Source: an uncultured Lachnospiraceae bacterium (GTDB taxonomy: Bacteria; Bacillota; Clostridia; Lachnospirales; Lachnospiraceae). From it: a stretch of DNA of 54,526 nucleotides. Location of the stretch: positions 1 to 54,526 of the forward strand of contig CACZFF010000026.1 of NCBI GenBank assembly GCA_902780385.1, written 5' to 3'. Shown one piece after another: positions 1-7,447 of this stretch; within the stretch, counting starts at the first letter, position 1; every line of letters begins with the position of its first letter. Under the pieces are notes generated by a model. That model was not told the DNA's origin, did no database searches, and saw only the letters and a list, made by a program, of their open reading frames with translations. The position numbers were made by a program, and so were the translations under genes.

Positions 1-98
1 CAGGCTGTATAGAGGAAAGGCAGTCCGAACCCCGAAAGGGGGACCTGCCGCAAGGCAGGCAGTAGGAAGCACGCGACTTAAGTCGTGTGAGGCTTCAC
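1..98 (+). mobile_element. Right end of an IS200/IS605-type (TnpB) element, with putative omega-RNA scaffold
   Basis: The first 98 bases fold into three consecutive hairpins: CCCC/GGGG with a GAAA loop (30-41), CCTGCC/GGCAGG with a GCAA loop (44-59), and a long imperfect stem made of GAAGC (66-70) pairing with GCTTC (92-96) around ACGCGACT/AGTCGTGT (71-88). A terminal hairpin built on CGACTTAAGTCG and ending in TTCAC is the usual look of the right end of IS605/IS1341 elements, where it doubles as the 3' part of the TnpB guide RNA. The element body would lie to the left, outside the window. The exact boundary near 96-98 is inferred from where protein homology resumes. A different structured RNA is possible. 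Confidence 0.55.
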
Positions 99-281
99 GT
101 GGACCACGGCAAATGGAGCCTGAGCTACGAACCCAAAAACAAACTTCCCATCGAGGATTTCCTGCGCCCCCAGGGACGCTTCAAGCACCTCTTCAAACCC
201 GGCAATGAGCATCTCCTGGCCCTGTTCCAGGAGGAGATCGACCGCCGCTGGGAAGACCTGCAGTATCTCTGCGCAAGGTGA
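99..281 (+). pseudogene. porB: C-terminal fragment of pyruvate:ferredoxin oxidoreductase beta subunit
   Basis: About 60 residues (VDHGKWSLSYEP... to ...WEDLQYLCAR) match the extreme C-terminus of the thiamine-pyrophosphate-binding beta subunit of 2-oxoacid:ferredoxin oxidoreductases, including the PIEDFLRPQGRFKHL and DRRWEDL segments. Going upstream, the reading frame enters the element end and meets a stop at 63-65, so the rest of the protein is not joined to it here. I infer that the gene was interrupted by the mobile element; the 5' part would then lie beyond the left edge. The frame has a GTG at 87 inside the element hairpin but no ribosome binding site, so the fragment is probably not expressed as a functional protein. 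Confidence 0.7.
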
Positions 282-286
282 CATAA

Positions 287-415
287 GGGGACGGTCCTTT
301 TGTTTCCGTCCCCCTGTTTTGAGAATTGACGGGGGACGGGAACAAAAGGACCGTTCCCATGAACACCAGCTGTTTTGAGAATTGACAAGGGGACGGATAC
401 AAAAGGACCGTCCCC
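287..415. repeat. GGGGACGG palindromic repeat, class A (copy 1)
   Basis: Three arms share the core: GGGGACGGTCC...CCGTCCCC at 287-314, and reverse-complement arms at 331-358 and 389-415 carrying ACAAAAGGACCGT. The word TGTTTTGAGAATTGAC occurs twice (315-330 and 371-386). The array ends right at the LysR gene, so an in-frame ATG at 416 belongs partly to the repeat. A sister copy lies at 1375-1492. Confidence 0.9.
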
Positions 416-430
416 ATGAAGGAGCCGCAA

Positions 431-1306
431 ATGACTTTACTGACATACCAGATTTTCAAAACTGTATCCGAGGCAGGCAGCTTTCACAAGGCGGCGGACC
501 TGCTGGGCCTGACGCCGTCTGCCATCAGTCATGCGGTTTCCGGCATGGAAAAAGAACTCGGCTTCTCGGTATTTACCAGAGGAAAGTCCGGTGTCAGCCT
601 GACCAGCTCCGGAAGCCGTCTGCTGCCCTATATCAATGCGGTTCTGAACAGTGATGAAAGCCTGCAGCAGGCTGTGTCCGAGATGAACGGCCTGCAGCAG
701 GGCACCGTCAAGGTGGGCGCCTTTTCCAGTGTCTGCACCAACTGGATGCCGGATATCATTACTTCCTTCGGAAAAATGTATCCTGCCGTCGAGATCGAAC
801 TCTTCCAGGGAACCTATGACGATGTGGTCTATTGGATCAAAAACGGCGTCGTGGATTTCGGATTTCTCTCGACCTCCAGCGCAAAGGATCTGCCCATTGA
901 GCCCTTCTATCGGGATCCCCTTCTTTGCATTGTACCCGGGGATTATGAAAAAGAGGAAGCCGGCGAGAGCATGACAATTTCGGAGATGTCCCGCCGCCGC
1001 TTCGTAGTACAGCGTGAATCGACGGATGCCGATATCCAGAACTACCTCAAGCAGAATCATCTGGATATTTCCACCCGCTACCATGTTGTAGATGACCTTG
1101 CCACAGTTGTCATGGTGCAGGCAGGATTCGGTATCTGTATCATGCCTGAACTGGTCATGACCGATATTCCCTACAACGTGCGCATGTATCCCATGGAGCC
1201 TGAAGCTGCAAGGATCATCGGACTTGCCGTCCGCGGACCCGGCCAGATGGCCCCCGCCGTACGAACTCTTTACAAGCACATTCTGGATACTTATAGAAAT
1301 ATTTAA
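431..1306 (+). CDS. LysR-family transcriptional regulator
   Basis: A 291-residue protein with the classical LysR plan: an N-terminal winged helix-turn-helix (about residues 1-60, with SFHKAADLLGLTPSAISHAV as recognition region) and a LysR substrate-binding domain (about 90-285). An in-frame ATG exists at 416, but AAGGAG at 419-424 sits six bases before the ATG at 431, so I choose 431. It is transcribed toward the leftward dehydrogenase operon and shares a terminator with it. It may respond to the substrate or product of that operon, but the sequence does not name the effector. It is flanked on both sides by class A repeats in the same orientation. Confidence 0.93.
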   Translation: MTLLTYQIFKTVSEAGSFHKAADLLGLTPSAISHAVSGMEKELGFSVFTRGKSGVSLTSSGSRLLPYINAVLNSDESLQQAVSEMNGLQQGTVKVGAFSSVCTNWMPDIITSFGKMYPAVEIELFQGTYDDVVYWIKNGVVDFGFLSTSSAKDLPIEPFYRDPLLCIVPGDYEKEEAGESMTISEMSRRRFVVQRESTDADIQNYLKQNHLDISTRYHVVDDLATVVMVQAGFGICIMPELVMTDIPYNVRMYPMEPEAARIIGLAVRGPGQMAPAVRTLYKHILDTYRNI

Positions 1307-1332
1307 AACGCCATAAATCAACCTCTAAATAT

Positions 1333-1371
1333 AGCAAGGCCGGATCATCCATCAGGAGATCCGGCCTTGCT
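1333..1371. terminator. Terminator hairpin after the LysR gene
   Basis: A perfect 14-bp stem (AGCAAGGCCGGATC at 1333-1346 with its complement at 1358-1371) closes an 11-base loop. It is placed 27 bases after the LysR stop. The T-run is poor, but the stem is long and stable. It may also stop leftward transcription from the dehydrogenase operon. Confidence 0.7.
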
Positions 1372-1374
1372 GTT

Positions 1375-1492
1375 GGGGACGGTCCTTTTGTATCTGTCCC
1401 TCTGTTCTGTGACATATGGGGGGAGGACCCTGTTGCATCTGTCCCGTTGTTTTGAGAATAAACGAGGGGACGGAAACAAAAGGACCGTCCCC
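1375..1492. repeat. GGGGACGG palindromic repeat, class A (copy 2)
   Basis: Same architecture and orientation as 287-415: a GGGGACGGTCCTTTTG arm at the left, a degenerate central arm, the word GTTTTGAGAATAAAC, and a right arm GGGGACGGAAACAAAAGG ending in CCCC at 1492. It nearly touches the stop codon of the alcohol dehydrogenase gene. Confidence 0.88.
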
Positions 1493-1498
1493 ATGTTT

Positions 1499-2488
1499 CT
1501 ATGGCTGCAGAAGGATTTTTGCGGCCTGTTTTTCTCTGGCACAGAGTTTTTCGAAAGCAGCTTTTCCCTCTTCAACGGGGAAAATATCCGTGATGATGGG
1601 GGAGACATCGACGCGGTGGGAGGCAATGAGATCTGCCGCAGTTTCCAGATCCTCCCTGTCATAGCAGTTGCAGCCGATCAGGGTGATCTGCGAGCATACC
1701 AGGAGATTGGCGTCGATCGTGATGTTTTCCTCGAAGACACTGACGACAAGGACAGTGCCGTTTGCACGGACTGATTCCAGGGCGATCTGCAGGGTTGCAG
1801 GATTTCCGGCCGATTCAACGACCTTATCAAAACGCTGTCCTTCCGGAAGGGCGGCAGCAGCCTTCAGGCCCAGCTCTTCGGCAATCCGGCGTCTTGTTTG
1901 AGACCGGTTCACGACAGTGATATCCTGTACATTGTATACGCTGCGGGCTATGACCGCTGTCAGCAGACCTATGGGACCGGCCCCGATGATCGCGAGGCTG
2001 TCCTCAGGCTTCAGAGATGCTCTTTTACAGACGTTGACAGCTACGGCAAGGGGCTCTGCAAGTGCCATCTGTTTCATGTCTGCATCCCCTGAAACGCGGA
2101 TCAGACGGTCGGCGGGGAGTGCGATATAGCGGGTAAAACATCCCTGGCGGACCTCTCCGATAAAGCCCAGATTTTCGCAGGTGTTAAAACTGCCGCACAG
2201 GCAGCTCTCGCAGCTGCCGCAGGGAACCATGGGATTTGCGATCACACAGTCTCCCGGCGCAAAGCCGCTTCCTTCAAAAGCCTCCTCCACGACTCCGCAG
2301 AATTCGTGTCCCATGGTTTCGGGCACGTTCTGGATAAACATGCCTTTATTGTAAATATGCAGGTCCGAGCCGCAGATGCCGGCGTAGAGCACGCGGACCA
2401 GGACTTCCCCCGCTGCCGGGACGGGTTTGTCGATTTCCTCCGCCCTGACATCATGAATTCCGTACCAGCGCAGTGCTTTCATTTTCAT
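1499..2488 (-). CDS. Zinc-dependent alcohol/polyol dehydrogenase (MDR family)
   Basis: A 329-residue medium-chain dehydrogenase. The N-terminal GroES-like domain carries catalytic zinc ligands Cys39 and His61-Glu62 and the structural zinc cluster Cys90, Cys93, Cys96, Cys104 (CGSCESCLCGSFNTC). The Rossmann domain has GAGPIG near residue 168. The family oxidises secondary alcohols of polyols or sugar acids with NAD(P)+ (sorbitol, L-idonate, L-threonine types); the exact substrate cannot be read. AGGAGG lies six bases before the ATG. It is the last gene of the leftward operon, 54 bp after the SDR gene, suggesting two successive oxidoreductions in one catabolic route. Confidence 0.9.
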   Translation of the reverse strand: MKMKALRWYGIHDVRAEEIDKPVPAAGEVLVRVLYAGICGSDLHIYNKGMFIQNVPETMGHEFCGVVEEAFEGSGFAPGDCVIANPMVPCGSCESCLCGSFNTCENLGFIGEVRQGCFTRYIALPADRLIRVSGDADMKQMALAEPLAVAVNVCKRASLKPEDSLAIIGAGPIGLLTAVIARSVYNVQDITVVNRSQTRRRIAEELGLKAAAALPEGQRFDKVVESAGNPATLQIALESVRANGTVLVVSVFEENITIDANLLVCSQITLIGCNCYDREDLETAADLIASHRVDVSPIITDIFPVEEGKAAFEKLCAREKQAAKILLQP

Positions 2489-2542
2489 AAAATACCTCCT
2501 GTAAAAAAATCCTTGTGAGAGGCCTTAAAAAAGCGGCGATCG

Positions 2543-3319
2543 TCAGCTTGCCAGCCAGCCGCCGTCCACTTTGATCGTGGCGCCGGTGACATAGTTGCTG
2601 GCGTCGGAAGCGAGAAAGAGCATGGGGCCGGCGAGGTCCTTTACGGTACCCCAGTTGTGCAGAGGGATGCGGCTCTCGATCCAGGCGCGGTGTTCCGCAT
2701 CATCGTAGAAGGGCTGTGTCATGGGCGTAATAAAATAGCCGGGTGCGACGCAGTTTACCTGGATGTTATCCGGTCCGAGTTCGATCGACATAGTCTTGGA
2801 CATCTGGATCACGCCGCCTTTTGTCGTGCAGTAGACGCTGGATTCCGCGAGTCCGATATAGCTGCCGAGGGAACCGATATTGATGATCTTGCCGCCGCCC
2901 TGTTTCCGCATGATCTTGGCAATTTCCTGTGCGACAAAAAAGACGCCCTTGAGATTGACGGAAGTGATGAAATCGTAGTGTTCTTCGCTCACATCTGTGA
3001 AGGGTTCGATATGTTCGACACCGGCATTATTGACGAGGACATCGATGCGGCCGTATGTCTCCAGAATTTCAGCAGCCATTTTCCGGATACTCTTCTGACT
3101 GGTAACATCGACTTCGAAGGCCTTTGCCTCAAGGCCTTGGGCGCAGATATCTTCCGCGGTCTGACAGACCTTTTCAAACTGTATGTCCGCGCAGGCGACT
3201 TTACATCCGGATTCCGCGAAAATATGCGCATACCCTTCCCCGAGCCCTGTTGCAGCCCCTGTGATGAGTACGACTTTTCCGCTCACATCAAAAAGGTTCT
3301 GTCCCTTCAAAATATTCAT
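2543..3319 (-). CDS. Short-chain dehydrogenase/reductase (gluconate 5-dehydrogenase/KduD-like)
   Basis: A 258-residue classical SDR: nucleotide-binding TGAATGLG (20-27), NNAG (97-100), catalytic Ser150, Tyr163 and Lys167 (YCTTK), and C-terminal YVTGATIKVDGGW. Residues near the end resemble sugar-acid SDRs such as KduD or gluconate 5-dehydrogenase, but substrate is inferred only by general likeness. An ATG at 3325 overlaps the Shine-Dalgarno sequence; GGAGG (3330-3326) sits six bases before the ATG at 3319, which I take as the start. It lies between the DUF1667 gene and the zinc dehydrogenase and is co-directional with both. Confidence 0.9.
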   Translation of the reverse strand: MNILKGQNLFDVSGKVVLITGAATGLGEGYAHIFAESGCKVACADIQFEKVCQTAEDICAQGLEAKAFEVDVTSQKSIRKMAAEILETYGRIDVLVNNAGVEHIEPFTDVSEEHYDFITSVNLKGVFFVAQEIAKIMRKQGGGKIINIGSLGSYIGLAESSVYCTTKGGVIQMSKTMSIELGPDNIQVNCVAPGYFITPMTQPFYDDAEHRAWIESRIPLHNWGTVKDLAGPMLFLASDASNYVTGATIKVDGGWLAS

Positions 3320-3444
3320 TGACATCCTCCATTCACTTGATGTTTCTCGTATCTTTTATCATGATGGATTCAAGAGTATCTTTTATCATGCTGGATCCAG
3401 AAGCGCCAAAGCGCCAGGCATAGCACAAGAGGCGATCGATCTGA

Positions 3445-3813
3445 TCAGGAATCCCTGGTGGCGATCACATTGCAGCCGGTTCCGCAGAGGTCGCGGATCA
3501 GGATATCGCCGCGATGAACAGGCGCCTCAGGGTGCGTGCGGTAGATTTCCGAGGCGCATTCAAAAAGCTTTGCCCTGGGCACCGGGCGGTCAGTCTTTAC
3601 ACTGACCGGTTTTTCCGTGTCCTGCAGGCGCATAAGAGCAGTCAGGACACGCACGGGATTGGTGAGTTCCTGCCGCCCGTATTCCTCGCCGCGCGGACAG
3701 AAGTTTCCGCTGATCTCAATTCCGCTTTCTGTCTCCTGCGCAGTCAGAAGGCAGCCCCTCGGGCAGGTGATACAGACGAGCTCTTCTTTTTTCTTTTCCG
3801 ATGTCATGGTCAT
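3445..3813 (-). CDS. DUF1667 cysteine-rich protein (third subunit of a GlpA-like oxidoreductase set)
   Basis: A 122-residue protein beginning with a cysteine cluster (Cys14-x2-Cys17-x3-Cys21, then Cys39 in NFCPRGEEYG) and a conserved segment RQELTNPVRVLTA. This is the DUF1667 family, usually encoded next to a GlpA-like FAD protein and an FAD/NAD protein, as here; the cysteines suggest metal or Fe-S binding. An alternative ATG at 3825 exists, but GGAG six bases before the ATG at 3813 favours the shorter form. Its gene is separated from the preceding FAD/NAD gene by two copies of a palindromic repeat. Confidence 0.85.
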   Translation of the reverse strand: MTMTSEKKKEELVCITCPRGCLLTAQETESGIEISGNFCPRGEEYGRQELTNPVRVLTALMRLQDTEKPVSVKTDRPVPRAKLFECASEIYRTHPEAPVHRGDILIRDLCGTGCNVIATRDS

Positions 3814-3841
3814 TTTCTTCTCCATGTTTTTATTCTTTATT

Positions 3842-3940
3842 GCGCAATACCCGTGGCTTCAGCCGCGGGGAACGCGCGCAAAAAGGGAAACTTGCTTCAT
3901 CGCGCAATACCCGTGGCTTCAGCCGCGGGGAACACGCGCA
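3842..3940. repeat. Two tandem copies of a palindromic repeat, period 60 bp
   Basis: Two 38-base copies (3842-3879 and 3902-3939) are identical except for one base. Each contains the hairpin CCCGTGGCT-TC-AGCCGCGGG. The 22 bases between copies are unrelated to those after the second. The hairpin recalls IS200/REP-type palindromes. It lies inside an operon, between the FAD/NAD gene and the DUF1667 gene, and could affect the relative expression of the two. Confidence 0.85.
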
Positions 3941-3996
3941 AGATCCGCGGACGGGTCTTGAATTTCTGCAATTGGAACATTATCACGCAATCGGCA

Positions 3997-5325
3997 TCAG
4001 ACCATGGTCCCCTCTACCGAAAACCGGATTTCCGAAGCTTGTGCGAGCTTTTCGGCCGGGATGGTCACGCGGCACATTTCGCCCGGTGTGAGGGCGATGG
4101 CCTTTTTCCGGATCAGCTCGTCCCTGCCGGAGCTTGCTGTGATGACGGCATCCCTGAAACGGTTCTTGGGACGGAACATGAAAGAAATCTCTTTCTTTGC
4201 TGTTCCGCGGCGGACAAACTGGGGAACAATGCCGCCGACACCGTCTCCGGAGACAGCGGGGACAATATCATCGGCCAGATCCGACTGAGAAAAAACACTT
4301 TCAGGAGAGGGATCTGCTGTGCTTTCCGTGCTTGTGCTGCCGGGAAGCGAGCGATTTTCGGAAAGCCAGACAGCGGCGTTCTGCCCTGCCTCTTCCGCTT
4401 CCTCGCTGACGAAATCGACGAGGTCGTGTACGTGGAGAACGTTGCCGCAGGAGAAGACACCGGGAATGCTGGTCTCAAGCTCCTCGGATACTTCTGCGCC
4501 CCTGGTGGCCCGGCTCAGTCTGATACCGGCCTGTTCGGTGAGCTCATTCTCCGGGATCAGTCCGGCGGAGATGAGAAGGGTGTCGCAGGGAATCTCGAAT
4601 TCCGTGCCGGGAATGAGCCGGCGGTTTTCGTCTACTTTGGCGACGAGGACAGAACTGACGCGCTCTTTGCCGCGCACCTGCGCGATGACGGAATTGTAAT
4701 AGACAGGGATATCAAAATCTTCTATGCACTGTTTCATATTGCGGGGCAGTCCGCCCGACCAGGGCATGATCTCCACGACAGCGGCGACCTGGCAGCCCTC
4801 CAAAACGAACTGGCGGGCCATGATCAGGCCGATGTCACCGGAGCCGACGATCACGATCCTGTGGCCGGGCAGGTATCCGTCGATGTTCAGATAACGCTGG
4901 GCTGTGCCGGCTGTCATGATGCCGGCGCCGCGGGCACCGGGGATCAGGAGCGCATTGCGGCTGCGCTCCCGGCAGCCCATGGCGAGAATAATGCTCTGCG
5001 CACGGATCTCGATCAGACCCTGCTCCGGATTAACAGCGGTGATGGTCTTATCGGGCTTCAGCTCGATGACAAATGTATTGAGAAGGAAGGGGATTTGCAT
5101 TTCCCGGACCATATCTTCGTATTTGGCGGCAAATTCCACACCGGTCAGGTCCTCTTTGAAGCGGTGAAGGCCGAAACCGTTGTGGATGCACTGCCGCAGG
5201 ACGCCTCCCAGGGAGTCGTTCCGCTCAAGGATCAGGATATCCTGCACCCCGTTTCTGCGCGCGCTGACAGCGGCAGCCATACCGGCGGCGCCGCCGCCGA
5301 TGACAACAAGTTGTACTTCTCTCAT
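3997..5325 (-). CDS. NAD(P)/FAD-dependent oxidoreductase (GlpB/HcnB-like class)
   Basis: A 442-residue flavoprotein. It starts with a dinucleotide-binding fold (VVIGGGAAGMAAAVSARRNG) and has a second one (IVGSGDIGLIMARQF) for NAD(P). The segment GCRERSRNALLIPGARGAG and the C-terminal SCGNVLHVHDLVDFV region are typical of the FAD/NAD partner found with GlpA-like proteins and DUF1667. It probably passes electrons between a substrate-oxidising FAD subunit and NAD. The ATG at 5325 has GAGGA upstream; a longer frame to 5385 lacks support. Residues about 320-370 form a Ser/Pro/acidic-rich insertion not expected in the family. Confidence 0.88.
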   Translation of the reverse strand: MREVQLVVIGGGAAGMAAAVSARRNGVQDILILERNDSLGGVLRQCIHNGFGLHRFKEDLTGVEFAAKYEDMVREMQIPFLLNTFVIELKPDKTITAVNPEQGLIEIRAQSIILAMGCRERSRNALLIPGARGAGIMTAGTAQRYLNIDGYLPGHRIVIVGSGDIGLIMARQFVLEGCQVAAVVEIMPWSGGLPRNMKQCIEDFDIPVYYNSVIAQVRGKERVSSVLVAKVDENRRLIPGTEFEIPCDTLLISAGLIPENELTEQAGIRLSRATRGAEVSEELETSIPGVFSCGNVLHVHDLVDFVSEEAEEAGQNAAVWLSENRSLPGSTSTESTADPSPESVFSQSDLADDIVPAVSGDGVGGIVPQFVRRGTAKKEISFMFRPKNRFRDAVITASSGRDELIRKKAIALTPGEMCRVTIPAEKLAQASEIRFSVEGTMV

Positions 5326-5391
5326 GTACGTTTCCTCATGGAATGAAAAAATTCCGTCTTCTTTTTCATGTTTTTTATGGCGCACAGGCTG

Positions 5392-6966
5392 TCAGAGTCC
5401 CTGGCAGGCCCTGCCGGAAAGGATCGTCGATCTGCCGCCGCACTGGGTGACTTCCAGCGGGCTGATGCCCAGCTCTTCGCTCAGGATTTCCAGGACGCGG
5501 GGGCTGCAGAAGCCTCCCTGACAGCGCCCCATGCCGGCGCGGGTACGCAGCTTGACCTCCGAGACGGAGCGCGCGCCCAGGGGACGGCGGATCGCGTCGC
5601 GGATCTCGGCTTCCGTGACCATTTCACAGCGGCAGACGATTTTGGCGTAATCGGGATTCTCGGCGATGGCGGCGCGTCTCTCTTCGTTTGTCATGTCGCG
5701 GAAGGACTTTTTCATCTTCCGGTAAGGATCAAAAGAAGGATTCTTTTCCGGTTTGAGACGGTCGATGCAGATGCCGGCCACGTGCTGCGCAATGGCGACA
5801 CAGGCAGTGAAGGCGGGGGATTCCGTACCTCCGGCGTTTACAAAGCCGGGCGCGTCCTCCGCTTCGCCGATCACGAAATCATTGGTGTCCGCATGGGGGC
5901 GGCAGCCTCCGAAGATGGAGATGATCGCGTCCTCGGGGAAAGGAGAGCCGTCGCTTCCTGTGGGAAGGTCCTTCCATGCGGCTTTGAAATAGTCGACGAT
6001 CTGCTCGATGGATTCACGGCGTGTATCTGTAAAATCCGGGTCGCCGACTTCGGTCGCGTCACAGCCCAGGAGCATAGTCCCGCCCAGGGTGGGGATGATC
6101 GCCATTCCCTTGGTGTGCCCGCCTCCGGGCAGATCATGCGGAGTCTCCATGAGGGTTGTGGTGAGCTTTTCGGAAAGCTTGCGGTCCAGTACCACATGGG
6201 CGCCGAAACGGGGGATGATATGAAAATGTCTGGCGGATACCATGTTGTTGATCACATCGGAATGGCCGCCTGCACAGTTGATGATCATGCGGGTCTCAAA
6301 GCTGCAGATGACAGAGCTGCCATCTTCGGCAGAAATGCTTTCTGATGATGTCTCTTCAAAGGAGACAGGGGATGCCTGTGAAGATATGCAGGCTGGATCC
6401 AGTGTGGACCGGGCTGTCACGGTAAAGCCGCTGTCGGTTTTCCGGATATGGGTGACTTCGGTCTCTTTGAGGAATTGAACGCCGTTGTGAAAGGCATTTT
6501 CCGCCAGCGCAAAAGTGACGGAAAAAGGATTGGTGACACCGCCGTCCGGCACCCAGAGGACGCCGAGCACATCTTTGCCGATGTCCGGCTGCAGGTCGTA
6601 AAGCCCGGGGGGAGTCACGATCTCGGCGCGCACATGGTTGAGTTCGGCATAATGCAGAAGCTTCTGCAGTTCCTTCATGCCGTTGTCGTCCGTCGCGAAG
6701 ATGGTCGTACCGTTTTTCAGATAGGGAACATCCAGTTCATCGCAGATCTGGTACATAAGGGAACATCCGGGAGCGTTAAACTTTGCCTCATTTGTCCCCG
6801 GGATGGGGTCATAGCCCGCGTGGATCATGCCGGAATTGCATTTGCTGGCACCTGCGCACAGATCATGCCCTTTTTCCAGAACCAGCACATTGAGCCGGTA
6901 GCGGGAAAGCTCGCGGGCGGCTGCGCTGCCGACGCTTCCCGCGCCGACAATGATGACGTCATACAT
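5392..6966 (-). CDS. GlpA-like FAD-dependent oxidoreductase with C-terminal BFD-like [2Fe-2S] domain
   Basis: A 524-residue protein. The N-terminal half is a DAO/GlpA-type FAD domain (VIIVGAGSVGSAAARELS, residues 4-21; then HAGYDPIPGTNEAKF). The C-terminus is a BFD-like [2Fe-2S] domain with CRCEMVTEAEI and GRCQGGFCSPR. This is the arrangement of anaerobic glycerol-3-phosphate dehydrogenase subunit A and its relatives, which oxidise 2-hydroxy or polyol-phosphate substrates. First gene of the operon: GGAG precedes the ATG at 6966, and a minus-strand promoter lies about 115 bp upstream. Residues about 185-222 are a Ser/Glu-rich insertion. Substrate is inferred to be the product of the divergent FGGY kinase. 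Confidence 0.88.
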   Translation of the reverse strand: MYDVIIVGAGSVGSAAARELSRYRLNVLVLEKGHDLCAGASKCNSGMIHAGYDPIPGTNEAKFNAPGCSLMYQICDELDVPYLKNGTTIFATDDNGMKELQKLLHYAELNHVRAEIVTPPGLYDLQPDIGKDVLGVLWVPDGGVTNPFSVTFALAENAFHNGVQFLKETEVTHIRKTDSGFTVTARSTLDPACISSQASPVSFEETSSESISAEDGSSVICSFETRMIINCAGGHSDVINNMVSARHFHIIPRFGAHVVLDRKLSEKLTTTLMETPHDLPGGGHTKGMAIIPTLGGTMLLGCDATEVGDPDFTDTRRESIEQIVDYFKAAWKDLPTGSDGSPFPEDAIISIFGGCRPHADTNDFVIGEAEDAPGFVNAGGTESPAFTACVAIAQHVAGICIDRLKPEKNPSFDPYRKMKKSFRDMTNEERRAAIAENPDYAKIVCRCEMVTEAEIRDAIRRPLGARSVSEVKLRTRAGMGRCQGGFCSPRVLEILSEELGISPLEVTQCGGRSTILSGRACQGL

Positions 6967-7079
6967 AGTTTTTCTCCATGTTTCAAAAACGTGCAGTAAT
7001 AAGCGTGTGTTTGTATTTGTGCAGACTTGACGGCAGCAGCAGCCCCGTCTGTGAGAGCCTGTACGATTTAACTTCTCAA

Positions 7080-7109
7080 ATAATAAAGGGGATGCATGGC
7101 GGCGGTCAA
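7080..7109 (-). promoter_or_regulatory. Promoter of the leftward oxidoreductase operon
   Basis: On the minus strand TTGACC (7109-7104), an 18-base spacer and TATTAT (7085-7080) form a good sigma-A-type promoter, giving a leader of about 105 bases before the ATG at 6966. Confidence 0.6.
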
Positions 7110-7148
7110 GGAAAAGGACGCCATTTTGCATGAAAAAAAGCAAAACAA

Positions 7149-7177
7149 TTGCGCTGTTTTTCGATTTCAGTTATAAT
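7149..7177 (+). promoter_or_regulatory. Promoter of the rightward kinase/ABC operon
   Basis: TTGCGC (7149-7154), 17 bases, TATAAT (7172-7177). The -10 is consensus. Transcription would begin near 7184, leaving a long leader of about 265 bases before the kinase start. It is divergent from the promoter at 7080-7109, so one regulator could control both. Confidence 0.65.
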
Positions 7178-7315
7178 ATATAAGCTTTTTCTTGGTTTAA
7201 TAAGTTAAAGCGGTGATTTGGTAAAAGGATAAAGACGCTGGTTTTTTCTCCGCAGCAGACTGCTTGTAACATACTGCCTGCAGCAGACTGTTTTCGAAAG
7301 AGATTCCGAAAGCTG

Positions 7316-7420
7316 CAGATAAATGCTGCAGATAAATAAAGATAAATATAGATAAAATACAGGTAAATGCAGGTAAATAAAGGTAAATGCAGATCAATTC
7401 AGATCAACGCAGATAGATGC
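7316..7420 (+). repeat. Degenerate minisatellite in the kinase operon leader
   Basis: About ten imperfect copies of a 9-13 base unit near CAGATAAATG or CAGGTAAATG run without interruption (e.g. GCAGATAAATAAAGATAAAT, ACAGGTAAATGCAGGTAAAT). The array lies wholly in the untranslated leader, just upstream of the start. It is strand-biased (few C) and would stay largely unstructured as RNA. Confidence 0.8.
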
Positions 7421-7447
7421 TGAAGGATGCTTAAGGACACGATTGCA

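Noticed and set aside
78-459. Minus-strand reading frames of 88-122 codons over the class A repeat
   Set aside because: They translate the palindromic repeat and the antisense of the porB fragment, and have no ribosome site or family match.
3842-3940. Possible CRISPR array (two 38-base repeats, period 60; minus strand contains GTTCCCCGCGG as in type I-E repeats)
   Set aside because: Only two copies, an inter-repeat of 22 bases that is too short, repeat longer than type I-E repeats, and no cas genes nearby. REP/IS200-like palindromes fit better.
3514-5346. 610-codon plus-strand open frame
   Set aside because: It is the antisense shadow of the DUF1667 and FAD/NAD genes; the residue pattern is typical of antisense GC-rich coding DNA.
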